A stretch of DNA of 64,000 nt from Corydoras sp. C115 (GCA_019802505.1 JAFMOC010000305.1:233501-297500); one strand, 5' to 3'; counted from the stretch's first letter, positions 24,301 through 36,529 are shown. Numbers and translations are program-made. The notes: generated from the sequence alone by a model not told the origin.

Positions 24301-25160
24301 CTTTCATACCCCCCTGTGGAGTGGCCAATTAAAAGCAGAGGTGGAACCCAGGACCTGTCAGCGGTTCTACTGATGGTCCGATGCAGTTATTCAGAGAGAG
24401 GTGCATTATGGGACGTTGATCCAGTCAGTGAACGAGCGGCGTGCCTTTTTAAACCCAGATTTAACGAGATCTCGGTTATTTAACCAACTTAAAAACTTCA
24501 GTCTCGTGAGACGACGCTCCGGCGTTCCGGCGCTCCGATCGGACTCGCTCTGAAGTGACAGTCGGATGTCGGGTGCAACGGAGGCAATGGACCACGGTGA
24601 AGCAACAACCAATCAGCCGTCCGAGCCCGTGACCGTGTAATTGTCTCCATGGAGACCAGGCTTCGGACCGGGACGGGGAAGTCCAGGTTTAAGGCTCATC
24701 AATCACGAGCGAGCTTCGGCCTCGTCTTCACACCGCGCTGCGCTTTACACACCGCCCACTGCGAGAGCCGCCTCATATCAATCACACTGACACTCGCGCC
24801 CTCCACCATTCGCACGCCGCCCGCTACACTCGCCCCTTCACTGATTAACACCACAGCACCCTTCACCTTCTGCCTCGCCCCGACCCCGCTCACAACGCTG
24901 CAGGAGACGAGCGTCCCTGACATCCAATCACCTGCAAGACCAGTCATTAAAATTAAAGACGGTAAATGAGTCGCTTGGTGAGGTTCAAATGAGTCGCAGG
25001 AGTCCGGTTCGGACCCCCGAGGCCACAGACCAAACAACGACCTTCTGACAACGTAACCGTTTAATCAGCTCGCTAGACGAGGCTGTGAGGTCAGCGAGGT
25101 TCAGCAGGAAGCCTGATTACGGCGGTCTTCTTCCTCAGCTACTTAAATAGCGATGTAACG
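24301..25160. other. unique intronic sequence
   Basis: Single-copy, GC-richer at 24640-24900. Frames of about 110 codons run on both strands without domain or splice evidence. Confidence 0.45.
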
Positions 25161-25906
25161 AGGAATGCAGTGTTTAATTGTGTAAAAACATACGTAGGGT
25201 TTAATTGTGTAAAAACATAAGTAGGGTTTAAGTGTGTAACTACGTATGTGGGGTTTAACCGTGTAACGACGTACGCATTGTTAAGTTTCTAATGATGTAT
25301 GTGGGAATTAAGCGCGTACCGACATAAGTGGGTTTTAAATGCGTAACGACGTACCTGGGAATTAAGCACTTCACAACGTATGTGGGTTTTAAGTGCGTCA
25401 CAACGTACGCAGGTTTTAAGTGCGTAACCACGTACACAGTGTTTAAGCGCGTAACGACGTATGTGGTTTTTAAGCGCGTAGCGACCTATGAAGCGCTTAC
25501 GCGCGTAACGACGTAAGAAGTTGTTACGCGCATAACAACGTACGAAGTTCTTACGTGCGTAAAACGATGTACGAATTTCTTACGTGAGTAACAATGTACG
25601 AAGTGTTTACGCGCGTAAGAACTTCGTAGGTCGTTACGCACATAACACTTCATAGGTCGTAATGACTTATGAAGTGTTTACGTGCGTAACGACGTACGTA
25701 CAAAGTGTTTACGCACATAACGGCATACCATGCGTTTCAATGTTTGACGACATATGAAGCGTTTAAGCATTTAACGACATACTAAGCGCTTAAGTGCGTA
25801 ATGACGCAGTGTTTAAGCGCTTCACATCATACGAAGTGTTTAAGTGCGTAAGGACATAAGTGTTTATGCATGTAACGTCATACGAAGTGTTTACATGCTG
25901 CTACAG
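25161..25906. repeat. CpG-rich degenerate minisatellite
   Basis: Units of about 27-32 bp built from 'gtgtttaagcgcgtaacgac' and 'gtacgaag'. The early part (25160-25260) uses 'gggtttaattgtgtaa'. Many units carry CG-containing short palindromes such as ACGTAC and GCGC. Some units are reversed (25610-25650). It runs up to the palindrome at 25907. Confidence 0.85.
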
Positions 25907-26078
25907 GCTGCTACAGGCCTCAAGGGGGCGACATCATGTCTGCATGTAGACAACCCCTCCGTATGACGTGATGCCACCTACGTCTTTAAATGTCATTTAA
26001 AGACTAGGTGGCATCACGTCATACGGAGGGGTTGTCTACATGCAGACATGATGTCGCCCCCTTGAGGCCTGTAGCAGC
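25907..26078. repeat. 172-bp near-perfect palindrome
   Basis: Left arm 25907-25992 and right arm 25994-26078 are reverse complements around one central base (25993), with a single bulge/mismatch at 25980-25981 against 26005. Arms begin 'gctgctacaggcctcaaggg' and the right arm ends 'cccttgaggcctgtagcagc'. The left end has a 10-bp tandem duplication of 'gctgctacag' just outside. It could be a fold-back mobile element, a hairpin-forming locus or an assembly artefact; there is no clear target duplication. Confidence 0.95.
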
Positions 26079-26944
26079 ATTTCTCTTCTTTCCAATTTAT
26101 CTAACAATTCATCTTTTCATTTTAAAATCTAAAAATGTAAATAAAATAAAATAAAATAAAATAAAAAATGTCGTGGGTGGCGGTCAGGGGGTCTTTCCTG
26201 GTTCTCTCACCTGTAACCCACTCTGGATCAGGGTTCCGAGTGCTGCCGAGAAACAGCAGCACTCGGGTGTCACTGGGTTCTAAAAGCGGATAATTAAGCA
26301 AATGAGATGAAGCATATTTTTAAAAACACAAATCATATCATTTCTTATTGGCCCGTCACCGGTTCTCGCATCGATTTCCGGCTTCGCGCCGTCGCGTTGG
26401 TTCCACTGGTTTAATAATTTGTTTACTTTTAACGAGCCTCCTTTCATTTCCATAACAACGCTGTGGAACCGGAGATCAAAGGAAACGCAGAGGACCATGT
26501 GAGAAAAGCTGACCATTAGGGATGACCATTTAATCAATTATTTTGCCCTGTGTGTGTTTGTGTTGGGGGGACGCATCAGAAGGCCGATCATGTCTCTCAG
26601 TCATAAATGAGCCGGCAGGCGGGATCATTATCCCGCAATTTTCCAATTTACTCGCTGCCCTCGATTCCTTGTTACTTTCTGGCAGCCAATAAAAGACGAG
26701 TCATCATCAAAGACGGCCGGCGCCGAGATCAAAGACCGCTGGGAGCAAACGCCGCCATCTGACCGCGGAGGTGAACCGTCCTTTGAATCCCGATCCCGGT
26801 GATCCATGGGGGGAGAACTTTCAGCTATTTTGTACTGAAATCATTTTATTTATCTACTAATTGTGTAACATTTAAACTCATCAGACAGAAATAAAAAAGA
26901 AAAAATTCTATAAATAACACACACCTCATAAAACAGGTGGCTCC
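26079..26944. other. unique intronic sequence with short repeats
   Basis: An (ATAAA)n run at about 26135-26165. A perfect 11-bp hairpin at 26236-26246/26256-26266 ('ccgagtgctgc'). The rest is single-copy with no gene seen. Confidence 0.5.
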
Positions 26945-27673
<729 letters not shown>

Positions 27674-28878
27674 CACTCACCGGCCACTTTATTAGGTACA
27701 CCATTCTAGTAACGGGTTGGACCCCCTTTTGCCTTCCGAACTGCCTCAATTCTTCGTGGCATAGATTCAACAAGGTGCTGGAAGCATTCCTCAGAGAGTT
27801 TGGTCCATATTGACATGATGGCATCACACAGTTGCCGCAGATTTGTCGGTTGCACATCCATGATGCGAATCCCCCGTTCCATCACATCCCAAAGATGCTC
27901 TATTGGATTGAGATCTGGTGACTGTGGAGGCCATTTGAGTACAGTGAACTCATTGTCATGTTCAAGAAACCAGTCTGAGATGATTCCAGCTTTATGACAT
28001 GGCGCATTATGCTGCTGAAAGTAGCCATCAGATGTTGGGTACATTGTGGTCATAAAGGGATGGACATGGTCAGCAACAATACTCAGGTAGGCTGATGCTC
28101 AATTGGTACCAAGGGGCCCAAAGAGAGCCAAGAAAATATTCCCCACACCATGACACCACCACCACCAGCCTGAACCGTTGATACAAGGCAGGATGGATCC
28201 ATGCTTTCATGTTGTTGACGCCAAATTCTGACCCTACCATCCGAATGTCGCAGCAGAAATCGAGACTCATCAGACCAGGCAACGTTTTTCCAATCTTCTA
28301 TTGTCCAATTTCGATGAGCTTGTGCAAATTGTAGCCTCAGTTTCCTGTTCTTAGCTGAAAGGAGTGGCACCCGGTGTGGTCTTCTGCTGCTGTAGCCCAT
28401 CTGCCTCAAAGTTCGACGTACTGTGCGTTCAGAGATGCTCTTCTGCCTACCTTGGTTGTAACGGGTGGCTATTTGAGTCACTGTTGCCTTTCTATCAGCT
28501 CGAACCAGTCTGGCCATTCTCCTCTGACCTCTGGCATCAACAAGGCATTTCCGTCGACAGAACTGCCGCTCACTGGATGTTTTTTCTTTTTCGGACCATT
28601 CTCTGTAAACCCTAGAGATGGTTGTGCGTGAAAATCCCAGTAGATCAGCAGTTTCTGAAATACTCAGACCAGCCCTTCTGGCACCAACAACCATGCCACG
28701 TTCAAAGGCACTCAAATCACCTTTCTTCCCCATACTGATGCTCGGTTTGAACTGCAGGAGATTGTCTTGACCATGTCTACATGCCTAAATGCACTGAGTT
28801 GCCGCCATGTGATTGGCTGATTAGAAATTAAGTATTAACGAGCAGTTGGACAGTTGTACCTAATAAAGTGGCTGGTGA

Positions 28879-28881
<3 letters not shown>
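27674..28881 (-). mobile_element. complete Tc1/mariner element, inserted in TA repeats
   Basis: A 1,208-bp element with both terminal inverted repeats. The left starts 'CACTCACCGGCCACTTTATT' and the right, reversed, 'CACTCACCAGCCACTTTATT', differing at 2 of about 28 positions. A TA dinucleotide flanks each end, as for Tc1 target duplication, but both flanks are TA microsatellite so the exact site is ambiguous. The terminal sequence is one I know to be common in fish genomes. It encodes one broken transposase on the minus strand. Confidence 0.97.
27706..28733 (-). pseudogene. Tc1-like transposase, frameshifted and catalytically dead
   Basis: The start ATG at 28733 opens a 216-codon frame (to 28083) with paired helix-turn-helix regions ('ISETADLLGFSRTTISRVYR', then 'ISERTVRRTL') and the first catalytic Asp in 'AWSDESRF' (about residue 155). 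Near 28054-28083 a deletion shifts the frame. The rest continues to 27706 in another frame, ending 'KAKGGPTRY'. The second catalytic Asp, expected in Q-Q-D-N-A-P-C-H, is His here (codon 28009-28011). The Glu of 'SPDLNPIEHLWD' (27898-27900) remains, 36 residues further on, a DD36E-type spacing. Both defects predict no activity. Confidence 0.95.
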
Positions 28882-28966
<85 letters not shown>

Positions 28967-28992
28967 ATATATGTATATACATATGTGTGTGT

Positions 28993-29085
<93 letters not shown>

Positions 29086-29095
29086 AAATATATAT
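28882..29095. repeat. TA/GT compound microsatellite
   Basis: TA to about 28954, a GT/AC centre (28955-28997) that is itself self-complementary, then TA to 29074 and GT. It continues the target microsatellite of the Tc1 element. Confidence 0.97.
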
Positions 29096-29790
29096 ATGAA
29101 AATACTTGCATTGCATTGCTGAAGATTGCACTGCATGCCGCCTGAGTACACACACACACCATAGCACACACACACACGCACAAACACACACACACACACA
29201 CACACACGGTATGACTCCAGTTTAAAAGCTCAGCTCAAGGTCAGAACAGCAGGGAGTAAACAACCTTCGGGGAGTACGACCCGCCCCCCCGCCCCCCTGC
29301 CCTCCTCCCCCCCGCCCCCCGCGGGACCTGCCAGCATGGCATTAATCGATCCCCCGAAAATAAAGCATTCCATTTATGAACCCATAACAAGCAGCGTGCA
29401 GAATGACTGACGGTGCACCTTGCACGGTGCACCTTGCGCGGGGCCCTGTGTCGCGTCGCGGCCCGCGGAGCATCGTGATGTCAGAGCCACGCCGCTTTAT
29501 TAATGGCCCTGCCAACGCGAGGGCCGCTCCACGTTCCGCTGCGCTCCACGTTCCGCCGGCGACACGCCCGAGACCACGCGTCCTGATCCGTGTATCAGCA
29601 GAACGCCGAGTCGCATCAGGACCGAGGAGGCTCTGCTGCCGCGAGGGCCTCGCCCCAACCCCATCGATCCGCACGCCGCCGGCTTCATTACTCAGCGTCA
29701 GGCTGCAGACGCAACACACACCGCGTTCTGCTCGCTACAAACCAACCACTTATTATTATTATTATTATAAATGTCACTATTGTTATTAAT
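29096..29790. other. unique intronic sequence with CA and C-rich tracts
   Basis: CA run near 29146-29207, C-rich 29280-29325, GC-rich 29420-29700, and a TTA run near 29751-29768. No gene recognised; frames on both strands overlap. Confidence 0.45.
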
Positions 29791-30715
29791 AATGCACGGT
29801 GGCTCAGTGCTTTAGCATGTTCTCCTCTCAGCGCTGGGGATTCCCAGTTCGAATCCCAAGCTGGGTGGCGTTCCCACGTTCTCCCCGTGTCCGCTTGGGT
29901 TTCCTCCGGGTTCTCCGGTTTCCTCCGACAGTCCAAAAACATGGATTCAAGGTGAATTGAATGCTCCAAATTGCCCCTATCCAGCTATGGACTGGCGCCC
30001 TGTCCTGGGTGTATCTGCCCAGCACCCGAAACGTTCTCCCCTCTCAGAGAATGTTCTCTCAGCGCTGGGGATTCCAGGTTCGAATCCCAATCTGGGTGGC
30101 GTTCCCACGTTCTCCCCGTGTCCGCTTGGGTTTCCTCCGGGTTCTCCGGTTTCCTCCCACAGTCCAAAAACATGGATTCAAGGTGAATTGAATGCTCCAA
30201 ACTGCCCCTATCCAGCTATGGACTGGCGCCCTGTCCTGGGTGTATCTGCCCAGCGCCTGAAACGTTCTCCCCTCTCAGAGAATGTTCTCTCAGCGCTGGG
30301 GATTCCAGGTTCGAATCCCAATCTGGGTGGAGTTTCCATGTTCTCCCCGTGTCCTCCGGGTTCTCCGGGTTCCACTCACAGTCCAAAAAACATGGATCAT
30401 ATTAAATGCTCCAAATTGCCCCATAGAGAGTGTGTGTGTTTGTGAGCCCAGTGATAGATTGCCCCCCTGTCCTGGGTGTATCTGCCCAGCGCCCTAATCT
30501 TTCTCCCCTGGACAGGCATGGAGAACCCCCCCCTGTGACCCTACATTGATTCAAGGTGAATTGGCTGCTCTAAATTGCCCCTATGGAAAGGTCCCCTATA
30601 TATTGTGTTAGTGTGCGCCACGATCCATTAGTGCCCGAAACGTTCTCCCCTGGATGGGCATGGGGAACCCCCCTCCCCCCGACCCTAGCAGTGGATTAAG
30701 CTAAGGACAGTGAAC
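29791..30715 (+). mobile_element. tandem SINE trimer plus fragment
   Basis: The first unit has a head ('cacggtggctcagtgcttta'). 'ctcagcgctggggattcc' recurs at about 29825, 30057 and 30295, a period near 231-238 bp. Junctions read 'cctctcagagaatgttctct'. The third unit continues into a degenerate fourth (30545-30710). Close similarity of units 1 and 2 indicates tandem duplication after insertion. Confidence 0.88.
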
Positions 30716-31426
30716 TGGAACTATACATTTTGGATTAACCAGATTAAACGTGCGAATGCGTCTCCGGTCGGCGCGCCGCCTCTGGTCGGTTCCGTAGCCG
30801 CGTTCTCCAGACACCTCGCACTAAATCACCGGCCTTTATCAAAGATGGAGAATCGATGCTGAATGCATGAGTAGAAATTCAATAATTCCGTGTTGCGTGC
30901 AGGAAACGCCACTCCGCCTCTCATTACGGCTGACGGATGGTTCGAGCCGACGGCCCCCGACAGCCGCGGCGCTAATGGAACGTAATGCCTGCCTCCATTA
31001 AAGGTGTTTGCGGGCTTGCGGGATATCGGGAGACGAAATAACAACAGGAAAGTCTTCGTGAAGAAGACGCGGCGGGTGGCGGGGTTCCACCGACTTTCAG
31101 TCGCCAGATTGCCGCCGTGAGGTTTGCATGTTCTCCCTGCTCCCGTGTGGCTTTTCAGGGCATGGGGCCACTCAAGGGTGGGCAGCATGGAACCCGCCCA
31201 CGCCAGGACCCCAGGTCACAGATCCCCATCCATAGCCATTGAGCCACGCCCTCCCCCCAGCATCTTCTTCCCCGACAGGACTCCGCCCAAGAGACACGGG
31301 GGCAGGGTCGGGGTGGGAGCCTGTAGGTGCCTCTGTTGGCAACCTGCGTCCTATGGAACGGAACGTGACGGGTTTCCCGTGGATCCCCACCACGGAGTTC
31401 TATTGGACCGGCGGTCCTGCAGGACG
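30716..31426. other. unique intronic sequence
   Basis: Single-copy, with a short SINE scrap at 31118-31160 ('gaggtttgcatgttctccct'). No gene recognised. Confidence 0.45.
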
Positions 31427-31505
31427 CCCTCAATGGACTTCTAGAGTGTTTCAATAGTGAAATCCGGGTCACATGATCACCACATGGTCTGCACATGGCT
31501 GTGCT
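31427..31505 (+). repeat. dispersed repeat fragment, also at 63886
   Basis: 'aatggacttctagagtg', 'gtttcaatagtgaaat' and 'gtcacatgatcaccacatgg' match 63886-63978 in the same order. Confidence 0.7.
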
Positions 31506-31522
31506 AAACTGTTGATGCATGC

Positions 31523-31720
31523 AGGGGAGTTTGCATGTTCTCCCCGTGTCCGTGTGGGTTTCCTCCGGGCGCTGAGCAGATACACCAACGCCAGGGTGGG
31601 TGCCAATCCATAGCTGGGGACACACTCACACACTATATAGGGGCAATTTAGAGCAGCCCCTATATAGTGTGTGAGTGTGTGCCCAGCTATGGATTGGCAC
31701 CCTCTGGGGCATTGGTGTAT
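31523..31720. mobile_element. SINE fragments arranged as a palindrome
   Basis: A minus-oriented fragment (to 31643) and a plus-oriented fragment (from 31657) form arms 31598-31643 and 31657-31702. They are 46 bp each with one mismatch (31619/31681) and a 13-base loop. A plus-oriented head scrap (31523-31570) precedes them. Confidence 0.92.
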
Positions 31721-31737
31721 TTTGTATTTTTGATGAG

Positions 31738-32320
31738 AGGAGGGTGACAGGGTGGTGTAGTGGTTTAGCATGCCCACATTCTCCGGTTTCCTCCCACAGT
31801 CCAAAAACATGGATTCAAGGTCAATCGAATTCTCCAAATTGCCCCATCTAGAGTGTGTCTGTGTGTGTGAGAGTGTGTGCCCAGTGATAGATTGCCCCCC
31901 TGTCCAGGGTGTATCTGCTTAGCGCCCGAAATGAGATGAGCTGAGATGAGAGGAGGGGTGACAGGGTGGTGTAGTGGTTTAGCATGTTCTCCTCTCGGTG
32001 CTGGGGATTCCCGGTTCGAATCTCAATCTGGGTGGAGTTTCCATGTTCTCCCCGTGTCCACATGGATTTCACAATTTCCTCCGGGTTCTCCGGTTTCCTC
32101 CCACAGTCCAAAAACATGGATTCAAGGTGAATTAAATTCTCCAAATTGCCCCATATAGAGTGTGTTTGTGTGAGAGAGTGTGTGTTCAGTGATGGATTGC
32201 CCCCCTGTTCTGGGTGTATCTGTCCAGCGCCCGAAACGTTCTCCCCTGGATGGGCATGGGGAACACTGCACCCCCTAACGACTGTAGTAGAGGATAAAGT
32301 GTAAGATAATGGATGGATGG
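31738..32320 (+). mobile_element. tandem SINE dimer with tRNA-like head
   Basis: Two heads 'gacagggtggtgtagtggtt' at about 31747 and 31959. Unit 1 lacks the B-box region. Unit 2 is complete to 'gaggataaagtgtaagataa' and 'tggatggatgg'. 'agatgagctgagatgagagg' precedes unit 2 and resembles the leader of unit 1, consistent with tandem duplication. Confidence 0.88.
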
Positions 32321-32907
32321 ATCGATGGAGGTCACGTTTTCACGCCGAAACGTAGAACCGTGTTCGTGACAGACGCTCTTTTCACGTCGCGTTCTTTAAA
32401 CCCGACGATCTTTCGACGGATCATGCGGACATGTCGTTATGGAACAGATGACACGATGCACAAACGCCCATCGGTTCCTTTTTCTCGACACAAAGCCGGT
32501 TTTCTGGAAGACCATTAGTGAGATTGCTCGGGATTCGCGGCGCAATTCAGACGGAACCCGCCGCCGAAGCCAAGAACGTTCGATAACGCTCACATGACAT
32601 ACAGGAGGAGGCGCACTCGCTCGGGCCCCGGCGCCGCGCTCGGGCCCCGGCGCCGTCCGAAAGGACCCGGCTTTGTTCGAGGCATCGTGATTAATGACGT
32701 GATTAATGAGAGGCTAACGATGGAGGAGGACATCCATCTGCCGTGACGGCTCGCAAAGCTCTGGCATCGTCACACGCTGAGCTCAGGGTGGAACGACGAT
32801 CACAGAGCCAAACACGCCGCAGGACCAATAATCGATACCACGAATAATCGAACAGACTTACGGAACAGCTGACCGCTGTTATATATTTTTTTAACTGGCC
32901 TGACAGA
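32321..32907. other. unique intronic sequence
   Basis: Single-copy. A small direct repeat 'gctcgggccccggcgccg' occurs twice at 32619-32654. No gene recognised. Confidence 0.45.
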
Positions 32908-33005
32908 AAGGCAGCAGTGGTTTAGCATGTTCTCCTCTCAGCGTGGGGGGTTCCTGTTTCCCAATCTGGGTAGAGTTTGCATGTTCTCCCCGTGTCCGCA
33001 TGGGT
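32908..33005 (+). mobile_element. SINE head fragment
   Basis: 'gtggtttagcatgttctcct' to 'ctccccgtgtccgcatgggt'; its right end meets the minisatellite. Confidence 0.8.
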
Positions 33006-33815
33006 TTCCCACTAACCCACCCTTAGCCCCACCTCTGAAACCCACTTACCGACCCTGAGCCAGACCCCTGATCCTTAAACCCCACCTAACCCACACTAAG
33101 CCCAACCCTTAAACCCCACTAACCCACCCTGAGCCTGACCCCTGACCCTTAAACCCCACTAACCCACCCTGAGCCTGACCCCTGACCCTTAAACCCCACA
33201 AACCCACCCTGATCCTGACCTTTAAACCCCACTAACCCACCCTGAGCCCAACCCTTAAACCCCACTAACCCACCCTGAGCCCGACCCCTGACCCTTAAAC
33301 CCCACTAACCCACCCTGAGCCTGACCCTTAAACACCACTAACCCACCCTGAGCCTGACCCTTAAACACCACTAACCGACCCTGAGCCTGACCCTTAAACC
33401 TCACTAACCCACCCTGAGCCTGACCCCTGACCCTTAAACCCAACTAACCCACCCTGAGCCTGACCCCTGGCCATTAAACCCCACAAACCCACCCTGAGCC
33501 TGACCATTAAAACCCCACTAACCCACTCTGAGCCCGACCCTGACCCTTAAACCCCACTAACCCACCCTGAGCCCGACCCTTAAACACCACTAACCCACCC
33601 TGAGCCCAACCCCGACCCTTAAACCCCACTAACTCACCCTGCGCCAGACCCTGACCCTTAAACCCCACTAACCCACCCTATGCCCGAGCCTTAAACACCA
33701 CTAACCCACCCTGAGCCCGACCTTTAAACCCCACTAACCCACCCTGAGCCCAACCCTTAAAACCCACTAACCCACCCTGAGCCCGACCCCTGAGCCCGAC
33801 CCTGACCCTTAAACC
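33006..33815. repeat. CCCTGAGCC minisatellite, block 1
   Basis: Units of about 30-45 bp: 'cccactaacccaccctgagc', 'ctgacccctgacccttaaac'. The same family recurs at 34655-34945 and 36530-36785. 'ctaaccc' and 'ttaaacccc' look telomere-like, but there is no run of (CCCTAA). Confidence 0.95.
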
Positions 33816-34654
33816 CTTCTGTAGTCAGCCATCACCAAACCAACAGCCCCTGGTGTAGCGTTAGCCTCGTTTGGCGCGGCGGTCCCTGAGGAACCTGTTT
33901 CCACTTCGTTGTTCGATTGCTTTCAGTTAATAAGACGAAGCTTCCTGACTCTACTCGACTTCACCTGAGAGCCACGGAACCGCAGCGCTTGCAGCGCAGT
34001 GCTCGCACACGATCTCCGCGCGAGCCCCGGCCAATTTGCTTTGAACTTTTGTTGCGAGAGTGTCGCTAACAAGTTTAGGCGACGCGGCGGAACTAAGACA
34101 CCCGCTGCCGCCAGAGATTAAGAACAGATTACGGCGCGCACGAAAAAAAAAACACAACGATGTTGACGAGCGCGGCGTCGTATTATCCACGGGTGGTTTG
34201 TCTTGCGCAAAGGACAAGGGCAGACCCCATTAAGGGGCAAATTGCCATCTCGCGGGGTAATCAGTATGCACCGACGGTCTGCGGGGAACATACCAAAAGT
34301 CATTACAGTCAAATCAATTCTCAATTACCGCCTCTTTCGCCGCCGCCGTCGACACATTAAATAAACACGCGGCTCCGACACCGCGGCGTCCGCTCGCCAG
34401 GTGACGACCGAACGGCGTTCCTTAAGCAGGAAACTCTGCTAATGGACTGTAAACAACCACAAATGCAAGAAAGGAAGAGAAATACCAGGCATGGAACACC
34501 GGAGAACCATCGGAACGGTCACAAGGACGTTAGACTTTTAATATCCGGCCTAGAGAACTCAAAATGAGGTTCTCTAATGAAAGGTTCTAGTCCTTTATTA
34601 TCAGAACCATTGTTATAGTTTCAGTAATAATCATCCAGCTACATAGCGATACAG
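33816..34654. other. unique intronic sequence between minisatellite blocks
   Basis: Single-copy; GC-rich at 33960-34140 and AT-richer near 34440-34640. No gene recognised. Confidence 0.45.
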
Positions 34655-34945
34655 TCCAACCTCTGAACCCCACTAACCCACCCTGAGCCCGACCCCTGAC
34701 CTATAAAACCCACTAACCCACCCTGAGCCCAATCCCCTGACCCTTAAACCCCACTAACCCACCCTGAGCTCAACCCTGACCCTAAAACCCCACCTAACCC
34801 ACCCTTTGAACCCCACTAATCCACCCTGAGCCTGAACCCTGAACTCCAACCCACACAAAACACCCACTAACCCCAAAGGTTAAAGATCTCCAACCCACCC
34901 TAAATCCACCCGAACGGCAAGCACTACCCCAACCTTTGAACACCA
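34655..34945. repeat. CCCTGAGCC minisatellite, block 2
   Basis: Same unit as block 1, more degenerate towards the right. It ends about 30 bp from the splice donor of the teneurin exon at 34973. Confidence 0.9.
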
Positions 34946-34972
34946 TGCGAGAGAAGTTGAAATCTGACCTAC

Positions 34973-35242
34973 CTGACTCGTCGTCGGTCCTGCGCTCGTT
35001 TTCCGAGTCGGTTAAGGTCAGCGCTGACTGGTCGGGGCTGGACATACCCGAACTGTGGTGTGACCTCAGACCCTGATCTCCCCATAACCGCACGGCCCGT
35101 TCGGGTGTCATGAGGCCCTCGGAGTCCGAGTCTGCATCGTAGTTGGTGTTGAGGCAGTAGCTTTGTTGCACCAGACTGAGGTCTGAACAGTAAACATCCT
35201 GCTGCTGGAGAGGCTCACACAGCTCCGCCAGCGTAAAGCTCC
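34973..35242 (-). CDS. tenm2: teneurin second coding exon (intracellular domain)
   Basis: Teneurins are type II single-pass synaptic adhesion proteins that bind latrophilins; this exon encodes part of the cytoplasmic N-terminal (Ten_N) region. On the minus strand a 270-nt exon is bounded by acceptor 'catcttgcag' (AG 35244-35243) and donor 'CAG|gtaggt' (GT 34972-34971). It is phase 1 at both ends, with 89 full codons: 'SFTLAEL', 'VYCSDLSLVQQSYCL', 'DADSDSEGLMTPERAVRLWG', 'SALTLTDSENERRTDDES'. The acidic D-A-D-S-D stretch, P-E-x-A-x-R-L-W-G and A-L-T-L-T-D are teneurin hallmarks; F-T-L-A-E-L, Y-C-S-D and S-S-G favour teneurin-2 over the other paralogues. It joins the 47522 exon in frame (R-Q-G-S-F-T-L-A-E-L). 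Paralogue assignment is from remembered family features. Confidence 0.88.
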
Positions 35243-36395
35243 CTGCAAGATGGAGAACGTCGGTTGTAGAACTTCGTCACGTTTCCAACACAACAAGAAT
35301 TTGATCGAGACAATCTGACATATCATTTTTAATAAACAATAAAATGTAATATGTCCAGAACTCTGGGTCCAAGGCTTGCGGTTCAGCAACAGCCTTTGCA
35401 GGCGGTCCTCGTTTCCAGCAGCTTGGGTGGACAAGGGCACCCAAATGTCCAAATGTCAACAAAGCCATTTCATGACCAAGTCAGTGAGCTGTACTTTCAA
35501 TCAGAACTGACCAACCTGACCTGGTCATCAAGCAGCTGAATTGACCGTCCTGACACACTAGGGGGAGCCACAAAACGGTGGCCAGAGAGTGTGAGGCCAG
35601 AGATTACTTATCGCGAAGGGGTGCCATGCTCCCAAAATGGGGCCATGTCTGTGGAGAAAACACTTTGTAATAAAAGGTTCCAGTGCTGAAGGAGAACCGT
35701 TCTCATGGGCACATTGGCGTCATCATTGGTGCCACCATTGGCGTCATTTTTCAAAATCTCTACAATAAGATGGAACTAAACAAGATCTTTACACGGCACA
35801 TGGCAGAACCATATCGCAGGTCCAACATCACACAGGATCAGATCAAAATAATCAGACAGAGGGCGCCGGCGTGTAAAGCACCTCATGATTATGCTGCGTT
35901 GAGGTTCTATGAGGCACGCAGTAATTACTGAGGGAAAAAAAAAGTTCATCAAAGTGATTCCAAATGAAACGCGCCGGCACTCTGACAGGTCCAATTTCTC
36001 AAACCCGGACAGCACCCGATACACCGAGGCATTTCAGAAGTCAGGTTCCGTTAAAGTCAGAGAAGATCTGACCTTCAAAAGGGAACCTCACTTTAAAAAG
36101 GGAAATTACATGATTTTCAAAACGATCCGGCGTGGACGAACCGATGCTGGGTGGGGGTATTAAGGAACCGTGGAAGTAGGGTGGGGAGGGGGATGAGGCA
36201 CCGTGGAAGTAGGGTGGGGAGAAGGAGGCGGGACCTTGGACGCTGGGAGTGGAGGGAGTGGCGAAACCATGGACAAATAGTGTGGCTGGTACACCGCTGT
36301 GTTCCTATGGATGGTTCCCAGTCCCCTCTGGAGGTCTGTGCAGGAACGCCGACTCATCACCACACCCACTCATCATCACGCCCACTCATCACCAC
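35243..36395. other. unique intronic sequence next to teneurin exon
   Basis: Single-copy. A short duplication occurs at 36165-36230 ('aaccgtggaagtagggtggg' and 'caccgtggaagtagggtggg'). No further exon recognised. Confidence 0.45.
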
Positions 36396-36529
36396 CACAC
36401 ACACAAACACACATTCACAACCCCTCAACAAACATACATATATATATACACACACATACATATACATATATACAGTATACATACGTGTGTGTGTGCATAT
36501 AAAAAAAAAACACACATCTACATAAACAC
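36396..36529. repeat. CA/TA microsatellite
   Basis: Interrupted CA and TA repeats with 'acatacatatatatataca'. Confidence 0.85.

Noticed and set aside
25907..26078. CTCF site pair
   Set aside because: 'cctcaagggggcg' in each arm is only loosely like the CTCF core, with two mismatches at conserved positions; not enough to annotate.
29800..29870. A functional tRNA gene
   Set aside because: A-box and B-box-like motifs are present, but cloverleaf pairing is not evident and the sequence continues into the SINE body.
33006..33815. Interstitial telomeric array
   Set aside because: 'ctaaccc' and 'ttaaacccc' recur, but there is no run of the (CCCTAA) hexamer; the unit is 30-45 bp.
35108..35452. 114-codon minus-strand frame overlapping the teneurin exon
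   Set aside because: It is a different register from the exon reading frame and crosses the splice acceptor.
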